A stretch of DNA of 42,416 bases, taken from the NCBI GenBank assembly GCA_937870825.1, contig CALMZO010000105.1, forward strand, positions 1-42,416, given 5' to 3'. Each line of letters begins with the position of its first letter. Position 1 is the first letter of the stretch. This stretch comes from an uncultured Chloroflexota bacterium. GTDB taxonomy: Bacteria; Chloroflexota; Anaerolineae; UBA4142; SHND01. The position numbers and the translations under genes are program-made. Of the stretch, positions 1 to 5,982 are shown in pieces. Below the pieces are notes generated by a model, which saw nothing but the letters and a program-made list of their open reading frames with translations, searched no databases and was not told where the DNA came from.

Positions 1-1
1 T

Positions 2-88
2 GAATTGGTGGAGGGGTTGTCCGTTGCCTTTGAATCCATTTCGCCAAAAGATGCGCGGGCATGGTTCGCTTATTGTGCCTATCTTTGA
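2..88 (+). CDS. 3' end of a probable IS630-type transposase (partial)
   Basis: An open frame enters from the left edge and stops with TGA at 86-88, giving 28 residues that end in SPKDARAWFAYCAYL. The pattern of a few helix residues followed by DAxxWFxxCxY near the C-terminus is how many IS630/Tc1-like DDE transposases end; that recognition is from memory and the fragment is short. No terminal inverted repeat could be identified between 89 and 143. It could instead be the tail of an unrelated protein. Confidence 0.35.
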   Translation, partial: ELVEGLSVAFESISPKDARAWFAYCAYL

Positions 89-143
89 CCACAAATGAAC
101 ATGGAATCCGCTCTAAAGTAATCATTCCACACAAATCGCAGAT

Positions 144-1178
144 TTAACGACGCGTGTGCATTCGTTTTTCTGCTGCGCGATGTGCCCCACACGATTCGCG
201 GATTACAAGCTTTGTTGGCAAGATGACGCGGCGCGGCTTGCCGTCGCGTTCGTTTATCAAGTCCATCAACGTTTCCGCCGCGACGAATCCTGCGCGGTGA
301 ATCGGTTGCCGTACGGTTGTCAGGGGCGGCTCGGTGCGCGCGGCGAAAGGCATGTCGTCATACGCAACAACGGCAATATCATCAGGAACGCGCTTGCCTG
401 CTTCACGCAACGCGCGCAGCGCGCCCAATGCCATCGTGTCACTGGCAATAAAAATCGCGTCGGGCGCTTGGGGCAGGAGCTGCTGCATGGCTCTGTAGCC
501 GCTCTCTTCTGTGAAATCACCTTCCGCGATCAAGTTCGCGTCCGAAACCAAACCGCGCGCTTTTAACGCATCCGTGTATCCAGCCAAACGGTCAAGTCTA
601 CCAACCATGTTCAGTGGACCGGCAATCGTTGCCACGCGCTTGTACCCGAGCCGCAGCAAGTGCAGGACTGCATCACGCGCGCTCAGCCGATTGTCCACAT
701 CAACATACTTGATATCCGAATGAACCGGATGACGTCCCACCAACACGAATGGAATGCGCCGCGAATACACTGCCTCAATCACTGCGTCATCCGTCAGCAC
801 CGACGCGATGATAACGCCATCAATCATCGCCGCGGAAACAATTTGCTGAATTGTGCGGTGTTCGTATTCCGGTTCGGCGAGCCACAGCATCGTAGAATAA
901 TCGTGTTGATTGCAGGCACGAGAAATACCCTGAATGAGCCGCGGAAAATATGGGTCACTGAAAAGGTAGGCAACACCCATCGGAATCACTAGACCAAGGA
1001 TGCGCGTTCTTCCTGCGGCAAGACCGCGCGCGGCAGCATTTGGCTGATAATTGAGTATTTGCATGACCGAGCGCACACGCGGGCGCGTTGTGGTGTTTAC
1101 ATTGGGGTCGCCGTTGATTACACGCGAGACCGTCGAGCGCGAAACAACCGATTGTTTTGGAATTTCGATGATGGTGAG
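144..1178 (-). CDS. LacI/GalR-family transcriptional regulator with a degenerate N-terminus
   Basis: The body is a complete LacI-type sugar-binding regulator: the hinge region (YQPNAAARGLAAGRTRILGLV) is followed by a periplasmic-binding-protein-like effector domain to the C-terminus. The first ATG (1076) lies after the helix-turn-helix. Reading upstream in frame to 1178 recovers the rest of the domain (LTIIEIPKQSVVSRSTVSRVINGDPNV), but there is no in-frame ATG, GTG or TTG before the stop at 1263-1265. In the helix-turn-helix the usual Ala-Lys and Gly-Val-Ser positions read Pro-Lys and Val-Val-Ser, which should disturb the fold. Either a rare start codon (for example ATC at 1172) is used or the gene is decaying. 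Two palindromic operator-like sites lie just upstream, so it was probably autoregulated. The effector is probably a sugar, inferred from the family. Confidence 0.8.
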   Translation of the reverse strand, partial: LTIIEIPKQSVVSRSTVSRVINGDPNVNTTTRPRVRSVMQILNYQPNAAARGLAAGRTRILGLVIPMGVAYLFSDPYFPRLIQGISRACNQHDYSTMLWLAEPEYEHRTIQQIVSAAMIDGVIIASVLTDDAVIEAVYSRRIPFVLVGRHPVHSDIKYVDVDNRLSARDAVLHLLRLGYKRVATIAGPLNMVGRLDRLAGYTDALKARGLVSDANLIAEGDFTEESGYRAMQQLLPQAPDAIFIASDTMALGALRALREAGKRVPDDIAVVAYDDMPFAARTEPPLTTVRQPIHRAGFVAAETLMDLINERDGKPRRVILPTKLVIRESCGAHRAAEKRMHTRR

Positions 1179-1203
1179 ACGGTCAGATGTCCTAGTCCAA
1201 AAC

Positions 1204-1219
1204 TTGGGAACGCTCCCAA
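1204..1219. promoter_or_regulatory. LacI-type operator, proximal copy
   Basis: TTGGGAACGCTCCCAA is a near-perfect palindrome with a central CG; 7 of 8 base pairs are symmetric. This is the classic LacI/GalR operator form and closely resembles the TGGGAGCGCTCCCA site known for CelR-type regulators. It lies 25 bases upstream of the point where the LacI-family reading frame becomes recognisable. Confidence 0.75.
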
Positions 1220-1378
1220 AGTAAAGAGCGAAAGAAGCGTGAAAATCGCAAGAGTGAAGGATTTAGCGGCTCAGTGCGGTATTTTTTGCGGAAAAGAGGC
1301 AATTTTAATCGCTTTCATGTGATTTTTGCGGAGTCGAATCCCCCTGTTTGCTGGTGAATTGTGAAAAGGATGAAAGAA

Positions 1379-1394
1379 TTGGGAACGCTCCCAT
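1379..1394. promoter_or_regulatory. LacI-type operator, distal copy
   Basis: The 14-base core TGGGAACGCTCCCA at 1380-1393 is identical to the core at 1205-1218. The centres are 175 bases apart. A pair of identical operators in the upstream region of a LacI-family gene suggests cooperative binding or looping. Confidence 0.7.
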
Positions 1395-1487
1395 TCTACG
1401 CGCGCGATTTTGGTTTCTCGAGAGGTCGCGCAAGCAAATTTGTTCACTCTCACACAACGCAGTCAACCTATCGTCGTGGCAAACAAA

Positions 1488-1520
1488 TCTTATGTTAATC
1501 ACCTAGTAGTCAACATAAGA
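1488..1520. repeat. Inverted repeat in the intergenic region before the HU gene
   Basis: TCTTATGTT at 1488-1496 is matched by AACATAAGA at 1512-1520 with a 15-base spacer. It lies about 40 bases upstream of the HU promoter and could be a binding site or an old terminator. Apart from this and the two LacI sites, the gene-free stretch 1179-1558 shows nothing else recognisable. Confidence 0.4.
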
Positions 1521-1558
1521 AGAAACGGAAATTGTAACTTTTTCGCACCCGAATTGGC

Positions 1559-1588
1559 TTGACATATAGGCATTTTTCTGCCTATAAT
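1559..1588 (+). promoter_or_regulatory. Consensus sigma-70-type promoter of the HU gene with an inverted repeat in its spacer
   Basis: TTGACA (1559-1564) and TATAAT (1583-1588) are perfect hexamers separated by 18 bases. The spacer holds an 8-base perfect inverted repeat, TATAGGCA (1565-1572) and TGCCTATA (1579-1586), whose right arm overlaps the -10 box. A protein bound there would block RNA polymerase, so the gene may be strong but repressible. Confidence 0.8.
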
Positions 1589-1660
1589 GCTTCCATATTG
1601 AACAAGGCAACGGGTCGTTGGTCAATGACCCACTAGATATGCCAAGGAGGATTTTTCAAA

Positions 1661-1996
1661 ATGCCCATGACCAAAAGTGAAGTCTCGCGTCATCTCGCAG
1701 ATAAAGTCGGTATCACAAAAAAGCAAAGCGATGCTTATCTCGAAGCACTTGCCGAACTCGCATACGCGGAAGCAAAAAACACATTCGCGATTCCGGGAAT
1801 TGGCAAGCTCTCGCTCAAAGAATCGCCTGCTCGGGAATCAACCATGCCCTTTGGTCCGCGCAAAGGCGAGAAATACATGGTCCCCGCCAAAAAGAAAGTC
1901 AAGTTCGCAGTCGCCAAAGCGGCAAAAGACGCCATCACAGGCGGTAAAAAGAGCAGTGGTGACAGTGGCGGCGGCGACAGCGGTGATTCTAACTAA
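1661..1996 (+). CDS. HU-family DNA-binding protein
   Basis: This 111-residue protein carries the HU/IHF fold: the N-terminal helices (MTKSEVSRHLADKVGITKKQSDAYLEALAEL) lead to the beta-arm region around IPGIGKLSLKESPARE and GEKYMVPAKKKVKFAVAKAAKDA. It is expected to bind and bend DNA as a nucleoid protein. The C-terminal 18 residues are a Gly/Ser/Asp-rich tail not found in classic 90-residue HU. AAGGAGG at about 1644-1650 supports the ATG at 1661; a second ATG two codons on would give the more usual MTKSE start. It stands alone with its own consensus promoter and terminator. Confidence 0.9.
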   Translation: MPMTKSEVSRHLADKVGITKKQSDAYLEALAELAYAEAKNTFAIPGIGKLSLKESPARESTMPFGPRKGEKYMVPAKKKVKFAVAKAAKDAITGGKKSSGDSGGGDSGDSN

Positions 1997-2014
1997 GTGC
2001 CCGGTACGAACAAG

Positions 2015-2044
2015 GCGCGCAGCAATAGGTTGCGCGCTTTTTTT
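2015..2044 (+). terminator. Rho-independent terminator of the HU gene
   Basis: GCGCGCA (2015-2021) pairs with TGCGCGC (2031-2037) around a 9-base loop and is followed by seven T residues. Confidence 0.85.
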
Positions 2045-2118
2045 ATTTCTCTCGTAATTCCCGCGCTTGTGTCAGTCCGCTCACACTCAAAACAATCGGG
2101 AATTTCTTTTGTGCGAAA

Positions 2119-2478
2119 ATGTTGAATTCTCAAGACCGTCAGCGCCTCGAAACCGAGCGCAATCTTTGGCTCGCCACCGTTCGCCCGAATGGTTCACCGC
2201 ACCTCGTCCCCATCTGGTTCGTTTGGCACAGTGACAGGGCGTACCTTTGCACCGCGGGCGACTCGGTTAAAGCCCGCAACATCGCCCACAATCCGAAAAT
2301 TGCATTTGCGTTGGAAAATGGTGATGACCCTGTGCTTGTCGAGGGCGTTGCAAAAATTCTCGACAACGTTCCGGCTGAAATCGTCGCCGCGTTCGAGAAA
2401 AAGTTCGAGTGGAACATCCAAACCGATGGGAAACACAACACGGTGATAGAGTTGACGCCGACGCGCGTGGTATTGTGA
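2119..2478 (+). CDS. Pyridoxamine-5'-phosphate-oxidase-fold flavin/F420-binding protein
   Basis: The 119-residue protein matches the single-domain PPOX split-barrel family. The N-terminus (RNLWLATVRPNGSPHLVPIWFVW) is the first strand pair, and KARNIAHNPKIAFALENGDDPVLVEGVAKIL is the typical cofactor-binding stretch. Such proteins bind FMN or F420 and reduce varied substrates or serve as heme or flavin reductases; the substrate cannot be told here. The length is normal for the short PPOX class. It is separated from HU by a terminator and from lgt by a promoter, so it is probably monocistronic. No clear Shine-Dalgarno is seen upstream of the ATG. Confidence 0.8.
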   Translation: MLNSQDRQRLETERNLWLATVRPNGSPHLVPIWFVWHSDRAYLCTAGDSVKARNIAHNPKIAFALENGDDPVLVEGVAKILDNVPAEIVAAFEKKFEWNIQTDGKHNTVIELTPTRVVL

Positions 2479-2532
2479 GCCGTGAGAGGCAGCGGATTGC
2501 GCGCAGAAATTTTTTCGAGGATAGTTTTCCTG

Positions 2533-2541
2533 TGCTATAAT
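2533..2541 (+). promoter_or_regulatory. Extended -10 promoter of lgt
   Basis: TGC followed by TATAAT (2536-2541) gives an extended -10 element about 48 bases upstream of the lgt start. No good -35 hexamer is present, which is usual for extended -10 promoters. Confidence 0.55.
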
Positions 2542-2588
2542 CGCCGCCGCTAAAATTTCACATTGCAAAATCATTGAGTGAGGATGGT

Positions 2589-3518
2589 ATGAACTTTACT
2601 CCAAATCCGGTTGCGTTTACGATTCCCTTGCCCGTCCCGATATTCGGACAGACCAGTCTGCCCATTTATTGGTACGGCATCCTGATTGTGCTCGGCGCAA
2701 TTGCGGGCGCATTTCTCGCTTCGCGTGAAGCCAAGCGCAAGGGCATTGACCCCGACCATGTGTGGAACGCGCTGCTGTTTGCCTTGTTGTTTGGCGTGTT
2801 GGGCGCGCGTCTCTACCATGTGTTGTCCGATTGGGCGCAAGGCGACCCGCTCGGCTATTTCTCCAGAGATTTCATGACGAACCTCGTCAACATTCTCAAT
2901 CCGCGCAGCGGCGGTCTCGGCATTTTTGGTGCAGCTGTCGGCGGCATCTTGGGAATTTGGCTCTATGCCCGGTTTGCCAAAGTGAAATTTTGGGAATTGG
3001 TGGATGTTAGCATGCCCGGTTTGACGTTGGGGCAAGCCATCGGACGCTGGGGCAATTTCTTTAATCAGGAATTGTACGGGTATCAGACGGATTTGCCGTG
3101 GGGCATTCCGATTGATGCGGCGCATCGCCTACCGCAATTTGCCGGACTGCCCGAAACCGCGCGATTTCATCCGACGTTTCTCTACGAATCATTGGCAATG
3201 TTTATCGTCACCGGCATTTTGCTGTACATTGCGCGGCGTTGGGACAAATCGCTCAAGCCCGGCGACATGCTTTTGCTGTATGGAATTTTTTATCCGCTCG
3301 TGCGTTTCTTTACCGAAATGCAGCGTCCCGACGCATGGACATTTTCCGGCATTGCCGTCGCGCAAATTATCTCGGTGATTGTGTTTGTGATTTGTTCGAT
3401 TTGGTTTTTGTATCGCCACACGGGTCCGCAAGCCGCTCCACGCGGCAGAACGCCAACCCGTCGAACAACCACCCCTGCGCGCTCAAGCAGTTCTGCAAGT
3501 TCCGAAGCGAAATCGTGA
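2589..3518 (+). CDS. lgt: Prolipoprotein diacylglyceryl transferase
   Basis: Lgt transfers a diacylglyceryl group from phosphatidylglycerol to the lipobox cysteine of prolipoproteins in the cytoplasmic membrane. The 309-residue protein has about seven membrane segments and the family signature GRWGNFFNQE with its Arg, Asn and Glu. It also has the arginine motif of GVLGARLYHV and HPTFLYES near the C-terminal half. The last 25 residues are a Thr/Arg/Ser-rich tail that is not part of the enzyme. GAGG at about 2579-2583 favours ATG 2589 over the upstream TTG at 2574. Substrates in this window would include the lipoproteins at 7820 and 13791. Confidence 0.95.
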   Translation: MNFTPNPVAFTIPLPVPIFGQTSLPIYWYGILIVLGAIAGAFLASREAKRKGIDPDHVWNALLFALLFGVLGARLYHVLSDWAQGDPLGYFSRDFMTNLVNILNPRSGGLGIFGAAVGGILGIWLYARFAKVKFWELVDVSMPGLTLGQAIGRWGNFFNQELYGYQTDLPWGIPIDAAHRLPQFAGLPETARFHPTFLYESLAMFIVTGILLYIARRWDKSLKPGDMLLLYGIFYPLVRFFTEMQRPDAWTFSGIAVAQIISVIVFVICSIWFLYRHTGPQAAPRGRTPTRRTTTPARSSSSASSEAKS

Positions 3519-3526
3519 TAAAAAAA

Positions 3527-3560
3527 GAAACCCGTCTCGTGAGGACGGGTTTCTTTTTTT
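3527..3560. terminator. Bidirectional terminator between lgt and the convergent hydrolase gene
   Basis: GAAACCCGTC (3527-3536) pairs perfectly with GACGGGTTTC (3544-3553). An A run precedes the stem and a T run follows it, so the element can end transcripts from both sides. Confidence 0.9.
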
Positions 3561-3574
3561 CTATCCTGTTTGTG

Positions 3575-4198
3575 TTATGAGGTCTTGCCGAGAATTTCTA
3601 CGGGAACGTTTGCTTGGTCCTTGAACGCGTTGGCGTCTTCCCAACTTCCCACAATCGTATCCCAGTGCATCGGAATCGCAAGTTTTGGATTCACCAACGC
3701 GACGGCTTGCGCGGCTTCGTCCGCTGTGCAAACATACGTGCCGCTCACGGGAACGAGCATAATATCGCATCCGATATTTTTCATTTCAGGAATCGGGTCG
3801 GTGTCGCCCGTGTGATAAATTCGTTGCCCGCCCAGCGTGATGACATAGCCAACGCCGCCGTAATGATTGGGATGAAAATTTTGGCGGTCAGGATGAACGT
3901 TGTACGCGGCGGTGACTTGAATCGGCACGCCCGCCACAATCGTCTTGTCTCCGCGCGCAACGATTTGGACATTCCCATCAATTTTCCCGCGCATCATTTC
4001 GGGTCCGACGACGACGGTGTTTTCGTTTCGCACCTTGTCAATGTCCTCGACGACGAAATGGTCAAAGTGGTCGTGGGTGATGAGAACAATGTCCGCGTCG
4101 TGCGCGGCGTTTGAAATTTTCCACGGGTCAATGTAAATTTTTTTCTCGCCGGTTACACGAAAACTGTCATGTCCGAGCCATTCGATTTTCGGTTCCAT
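3575..4198 (-). CDS. Metallo-beta-lactamase-fold metal-dependent hydrolase (UlaG/UPF0173-like)
   Basis: The protein is 207 residues from the chosen start. It carries the metal motif HDHFDHF (H-x-H-x-D-H), the downstream metal ligand region HTGDTD and a late histidine in PMHWDT, all typical of the small MBL-fold hydrolases related to UlaG and UPF0173. The substrate is unknown; relatives act on lactones and phosphodiesters. The start at 4198 is chosen because GGAGGTG lies eight bases upstream on the minus strand. A longer frame to 4288 would run through the palindrome and promoter. It is convergent with lgt. Confidence 0.88.
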   Translation of the reverse strand: MEPKIEWLGHDSFRVTGEKKIYIDPWKISNAAHDADIVLITHDHFDHFVVEDIDKVRNENTVVVGPEMMRGKIDGNVQIVARGDKTIVAGVPIQVTAAYNVHPDRQNFHPNHYGGVGYVITLGGQRIYHTGDTDPIPEMKNIGCDIMLVPVSGTYVCTADEAAQAVALVNPKLAIPMHWDTIVGSWEDANAFKDQANVPVEILGKTS

Positions 4199-4218
4199 TT
4201 CATCACCTCCGCGTGATG

Positions 4219-4256
4219 GCCAATCAAGCACGGAACATGTTCCGTGTTTGATTGGC
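4219..4256. promoter_or_regulatory. 38-base palindrome at the transcription start of the hydrolase gene
   Basis: Two 19-base arms meet with no spacer and differ at one position; the centre is CACGGAACATGTTCCGTG. The element lies between the -10 box of the minus-strand promoter (4259-4264) and the Shine-Dalgarno of the hydrolase gene, so it covers the expected transcription start. It is either an operator for a dimeric repressor or, as RNA, a very stable hairpin in the 5' leader. Confidence 0.7.
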
Positions 4257-4258
4257 AC

Positions 4259-4288
4259 ATTATAACAAATTGAAATTGTGCTTGACAA
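4259..4288 (-). promoter_or_regulatory. Promoter of the hydrolase gene
   Basis: On the minus strand TTGTCA (4288-4283) and TATAAT (4264-4259) are separated by 18 bases. Its -35 box occupies the same bases as the -35 box of the divergent plus-strand promoter. Confidence 0.65.
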
Positions 4289-4309
4289 GAGACGGTTAGA
4301 GAATATAAT
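4282..4309 (+). promoter_or_regulatory. Promoter for the small ORF and tRNA-Gly
   Basis: TTGACA (4282-4287) and TATAAT (4304-4309) are perfect hexamers 16 bases apart. The predicted transcript starts near 4316 and would include the 45-codon ORF and the tRNA, ending at the terminator at 4601-4629. Confidence 0.7.
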
Positions 4310-4351
4310 CGCTTGCAGTCAATGGTGTTCCCCGAACCTTAATTTTCAACT

Positions 4352-4489
4352 GTGCTGTTACTCGTACAATTCTTTGGACTGCTGCCTGCGCCCTTTATTG
4401 ATATTGTTGGGTTTTTTACGTTTGGCGCAACCTGGATTCTTGCACTGATTTATGCGCTCGATTTGCCGAGTTTGTTACCGGACGCGTAA
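4352..4489 (+). CDS. Possible small hydrophobic membrane protein
   Basis: A GTG-initiated frame of 45 codons encodes a peptide that is hydrophobic almost throughout (VLLLVQFFGLLPAP, then FFTFGATWILALIYALDLPSLL). It would span the membrane once or twice. It sits behind a perfect promoter and 19 bases before the tRNA-Gly gene. No Shine-Dalgarno is visible, and an in-frame TAA 12 bases upstream sets the limit. No family is recognised. It could be an unexpressed part of the tRNA leader. Confidence 0.4.
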   Translation: MLLLVQFFGLLPAPFIDIVGFFTFGATWILALIYALDLPSLLPDA

Positions 4490-4508
4490 GGAGCGGCCGC
4501 CGCATGCT

Positions 4509-4580
4509 GCGGGCGTGGTGTAGTGGTAACATGTTTCCTTCCCAAGGAAAAGACCGTGGGTTCGAATCCCATCGCCCGCT
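4509..4580 (+). tRNA. tRNA-Gly (anticodon CCC)
   Basis: The acceptor arms GCGGGCG (4509-4515) and CGCCCGC (4573-4579) pair fully. The anticodon stem TTTCC/GGAAA encloses the loop TTCCCAA with anticodon CCC at 4541-4543. The T arm GTGGG-TTCGAAT-CCCAT is canonical. The 3' CCA is not encoded. It reads GGG codons. Confidence 0.95.
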
Positions 4581-4600
4581 TTCATGAGTTTCCGGATTGA

Positions 4601-4629
4601 CCTTGTTGTCATTTGCAACAAGGTTTTTT
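4601..4629 (+). terminator. Terminator of the tRNA-Gly transcript
   Basis: CCTTGTTG (4601-4608) pairs perfectly with CAACAAGG (4616-4623) and is followed by six T residues. Confidence 0.88.
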
Positions 4630-4656
4630 GTTTGCGGAACGTTTCGCGAAATCACA

Positions 4657-4685
4657 TTGACACTCGTACCCTTTTTTGTTACACT
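4657..4685 (+). promoter_or_regulatory. Promoter of the first livH gene
   Basis: TTGACA (4657-4662) is followed after 17 bases by TACACT (4680-4685). The transcript would start near 4692 and run into livH at 4737. Confidence 0.6.
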
Positions 4686-4712
4686 CGCGAGCGAGTGCAT
4701 CACTCACCGCAC

Positions 4713-4742
4713 AATCATTCACACCATGATGCGTGAATGATT
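4713..4742 (+). promoter_or_regulatory. Inverted repeat covering the livH start codon
   Basis: AATCATTCAC (4713-4722) and GTGAATGATT (4733-4742) form a 10-base perfect stem with a 10-base loop. The livH ATG (4737-4739) lies inside the right arm, so folding would hide it. No Shine-Dalgarno precedes the ATG. A four-codon frame (ATG ATG CGT GAA TGA, 4726-4740) ends in an ATGA overlap with the livH start. Confidence 0.5.
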
Positions 4743-5909
4743 CCCTTCCACATTGGAGCCGCTGTGGCATCGGCAACACAAACCGAACCCAGACCTTCCT
4801 CACTTGCTTCTACAACTGAACTTCGTCCGTGGTATACACGCGTGAATTGGGTCGCCGTGGTCGCGTCCATTTTCATTCTCGCGCTCGTCGTCCGTATTCT
4901 TCTCGTTCAATACAATTTTTGGCAGACGGGCAAACTTTACCCCATCACGTATTGGGGCTTGCAAATTGGAAATGGGTTGACCCTCGGCGGGGTGTACGCG
5001 CTCATCGCGCTGGGCTATACGTTGGTGTACGGAATTTTGCTGATGATAAATTTCGCGCACGGTGATGTGATGATGCTCGGCGCGTATGCGGGATTTTTTG
5101 TGCTGGCGGTGTGCGATGCAACGGGACTGTTGGATTCCAATCAGTTTCTCGCGCTCGCTTTGGTTTTTGGCACGGGGATGCTGGTGTCCATGCTGGTCGG
5201 CGTCACGCTGGAACGTATTGCATATCGCCCGCTGCGCGCCGCTCCGCGCCTCGTACCGTTGATTACGGCGATTGGCGCGTCCGTATTTTTGCAAGAAGCT
5301 GCGCGTTTGATTTTTGGCGCGCAAGTGCGGGTGTACACCCGACCGGAATTTTTGTCCGGTGCCTTTCTGTTTCCCGGAACCTTCACCCTGGGCGATTCCA
5401 CCATCACGCTCTTTACGGGAAGTATCCCGATGCCAAAAACGGGCGGCTATATCATTCTCTTTTCGATTGTGCTGATGATTGCTTTGTATTGGTTCGTACA
5501 AAGAACGCGCACGGGGCGCGCCATGCGCGCGGTCGCAACGAACAAAGAAGGTGCCGCGTTGATGGGTGTGAGTGTTGACCGCGTCATCGTCACAACGTTT
5601 GCGATTGGCTCCATTCTCGCGGGTGCGGCGGGGGTGATGCTCGGTTTCCACAACAGTCAAATCAATTCGACGATGGGTTTTTTCCCCGGCATCAAAGCAT
5701 TCACGGCTGCCGTTCTCGGAGGCATTGGCAACATCCCCGGCGCGATGTTGGGCGGATTTATTTTGGGACTCGCCGAAGCATTGGGTCCTTCGCTGCTTGA
5801 TATGCCTTCGTCGTACAAAGATGTGATTGCGTTTTCATTGCTGGTCCTCGTTTTGATTTTCCGCCCGCAAGGGATTTTGACATCTGAATTGGGAACGGAC
5901 AAAGCGTAA
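4737..5909 (+). CDS. livH: Branched-chain amino acid ABC transporter permease LivH (first copy)
   Basis: LivH is one of the two membrane subunits of hydrophobic-amino-acid (HAAT) ABC importers. The 390-residue protein has eight or more membrane segments and the hallmark stretches GLTLGGVYALIALGYTLVYG, MINFAHGDVMMLGAY and RPLRAAPRLVPLITAIG. The late conserved segment is KAFTAAVLGGIGNIPGAMLGG. The N-terminus is about 70 residues longer than the E. coli protein, with one extra hydrophobic segment. It heads the uptake locus and is followed by livM after 73 bases. The start is taken at ATG 4737, inside a hairpin (4713-4742). Confidence 0.93.
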   Translation: MIPFHIGAAVASATQTEPRPSSLASTTELRPWYTRVNWVAVVASIFILALVVRILLVQYNFWQTGKLYPITYWGLQIGNGLTLGGVYALIALGYTLVYGILLMINFAHGDVMMLGAYAGFFVLAVCDATGLLDSNQFLALALVFGTGMLVSMLVGVTLERIAYRPLRAAPRLVPLITAIGASVFLQEAARLIFGAQVRVYTRPEFLSGAFLFPGTFTLGDSTITLFTGSIPMPKTGGYIILFSIVLMIALYWFVQRTRTGRAMRAVATNKEGAALMGVSVDRVIVTTFAIGSILAGAAGVMLGFHNSQINSTMGFFPGIKAFTAAVLGGIGNIPGAMLGGFILGLAEALGPSLLDMPSSYKDVIAFSLLVLVLIFRPQGILTSELGTDKA

Positions 5910-5911
5910 AC

Positions 5912-5951
5912 GTCAGAATGTCGGATAGTCAGGTGGTCGGACAGTCGAACA
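5912..5951 (+). repeat. Five tandem 8-base units between livH and livM
   Basis: The units GTCAGAAT, GTCGGATA, GTCAGGTG, GTCGGACA and GTCGAACA follow each other without gaps. Related GAC-containing octamers continue to the livM start at 5983, where no Shine-Dalgarno is present. Confidence 0.7.
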
Positions 5952-5982
5952 CCATGACCGGCCGACAAACGACGAACCGACT

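Noticed and set aside
4416..4703. A 95-codon minus-strand frame across the tRNA
   Set aside because: It reads RWDSNPRSFPWEGN and similar, which is the antisense translation of a tRNA gene, a well-known false protein.
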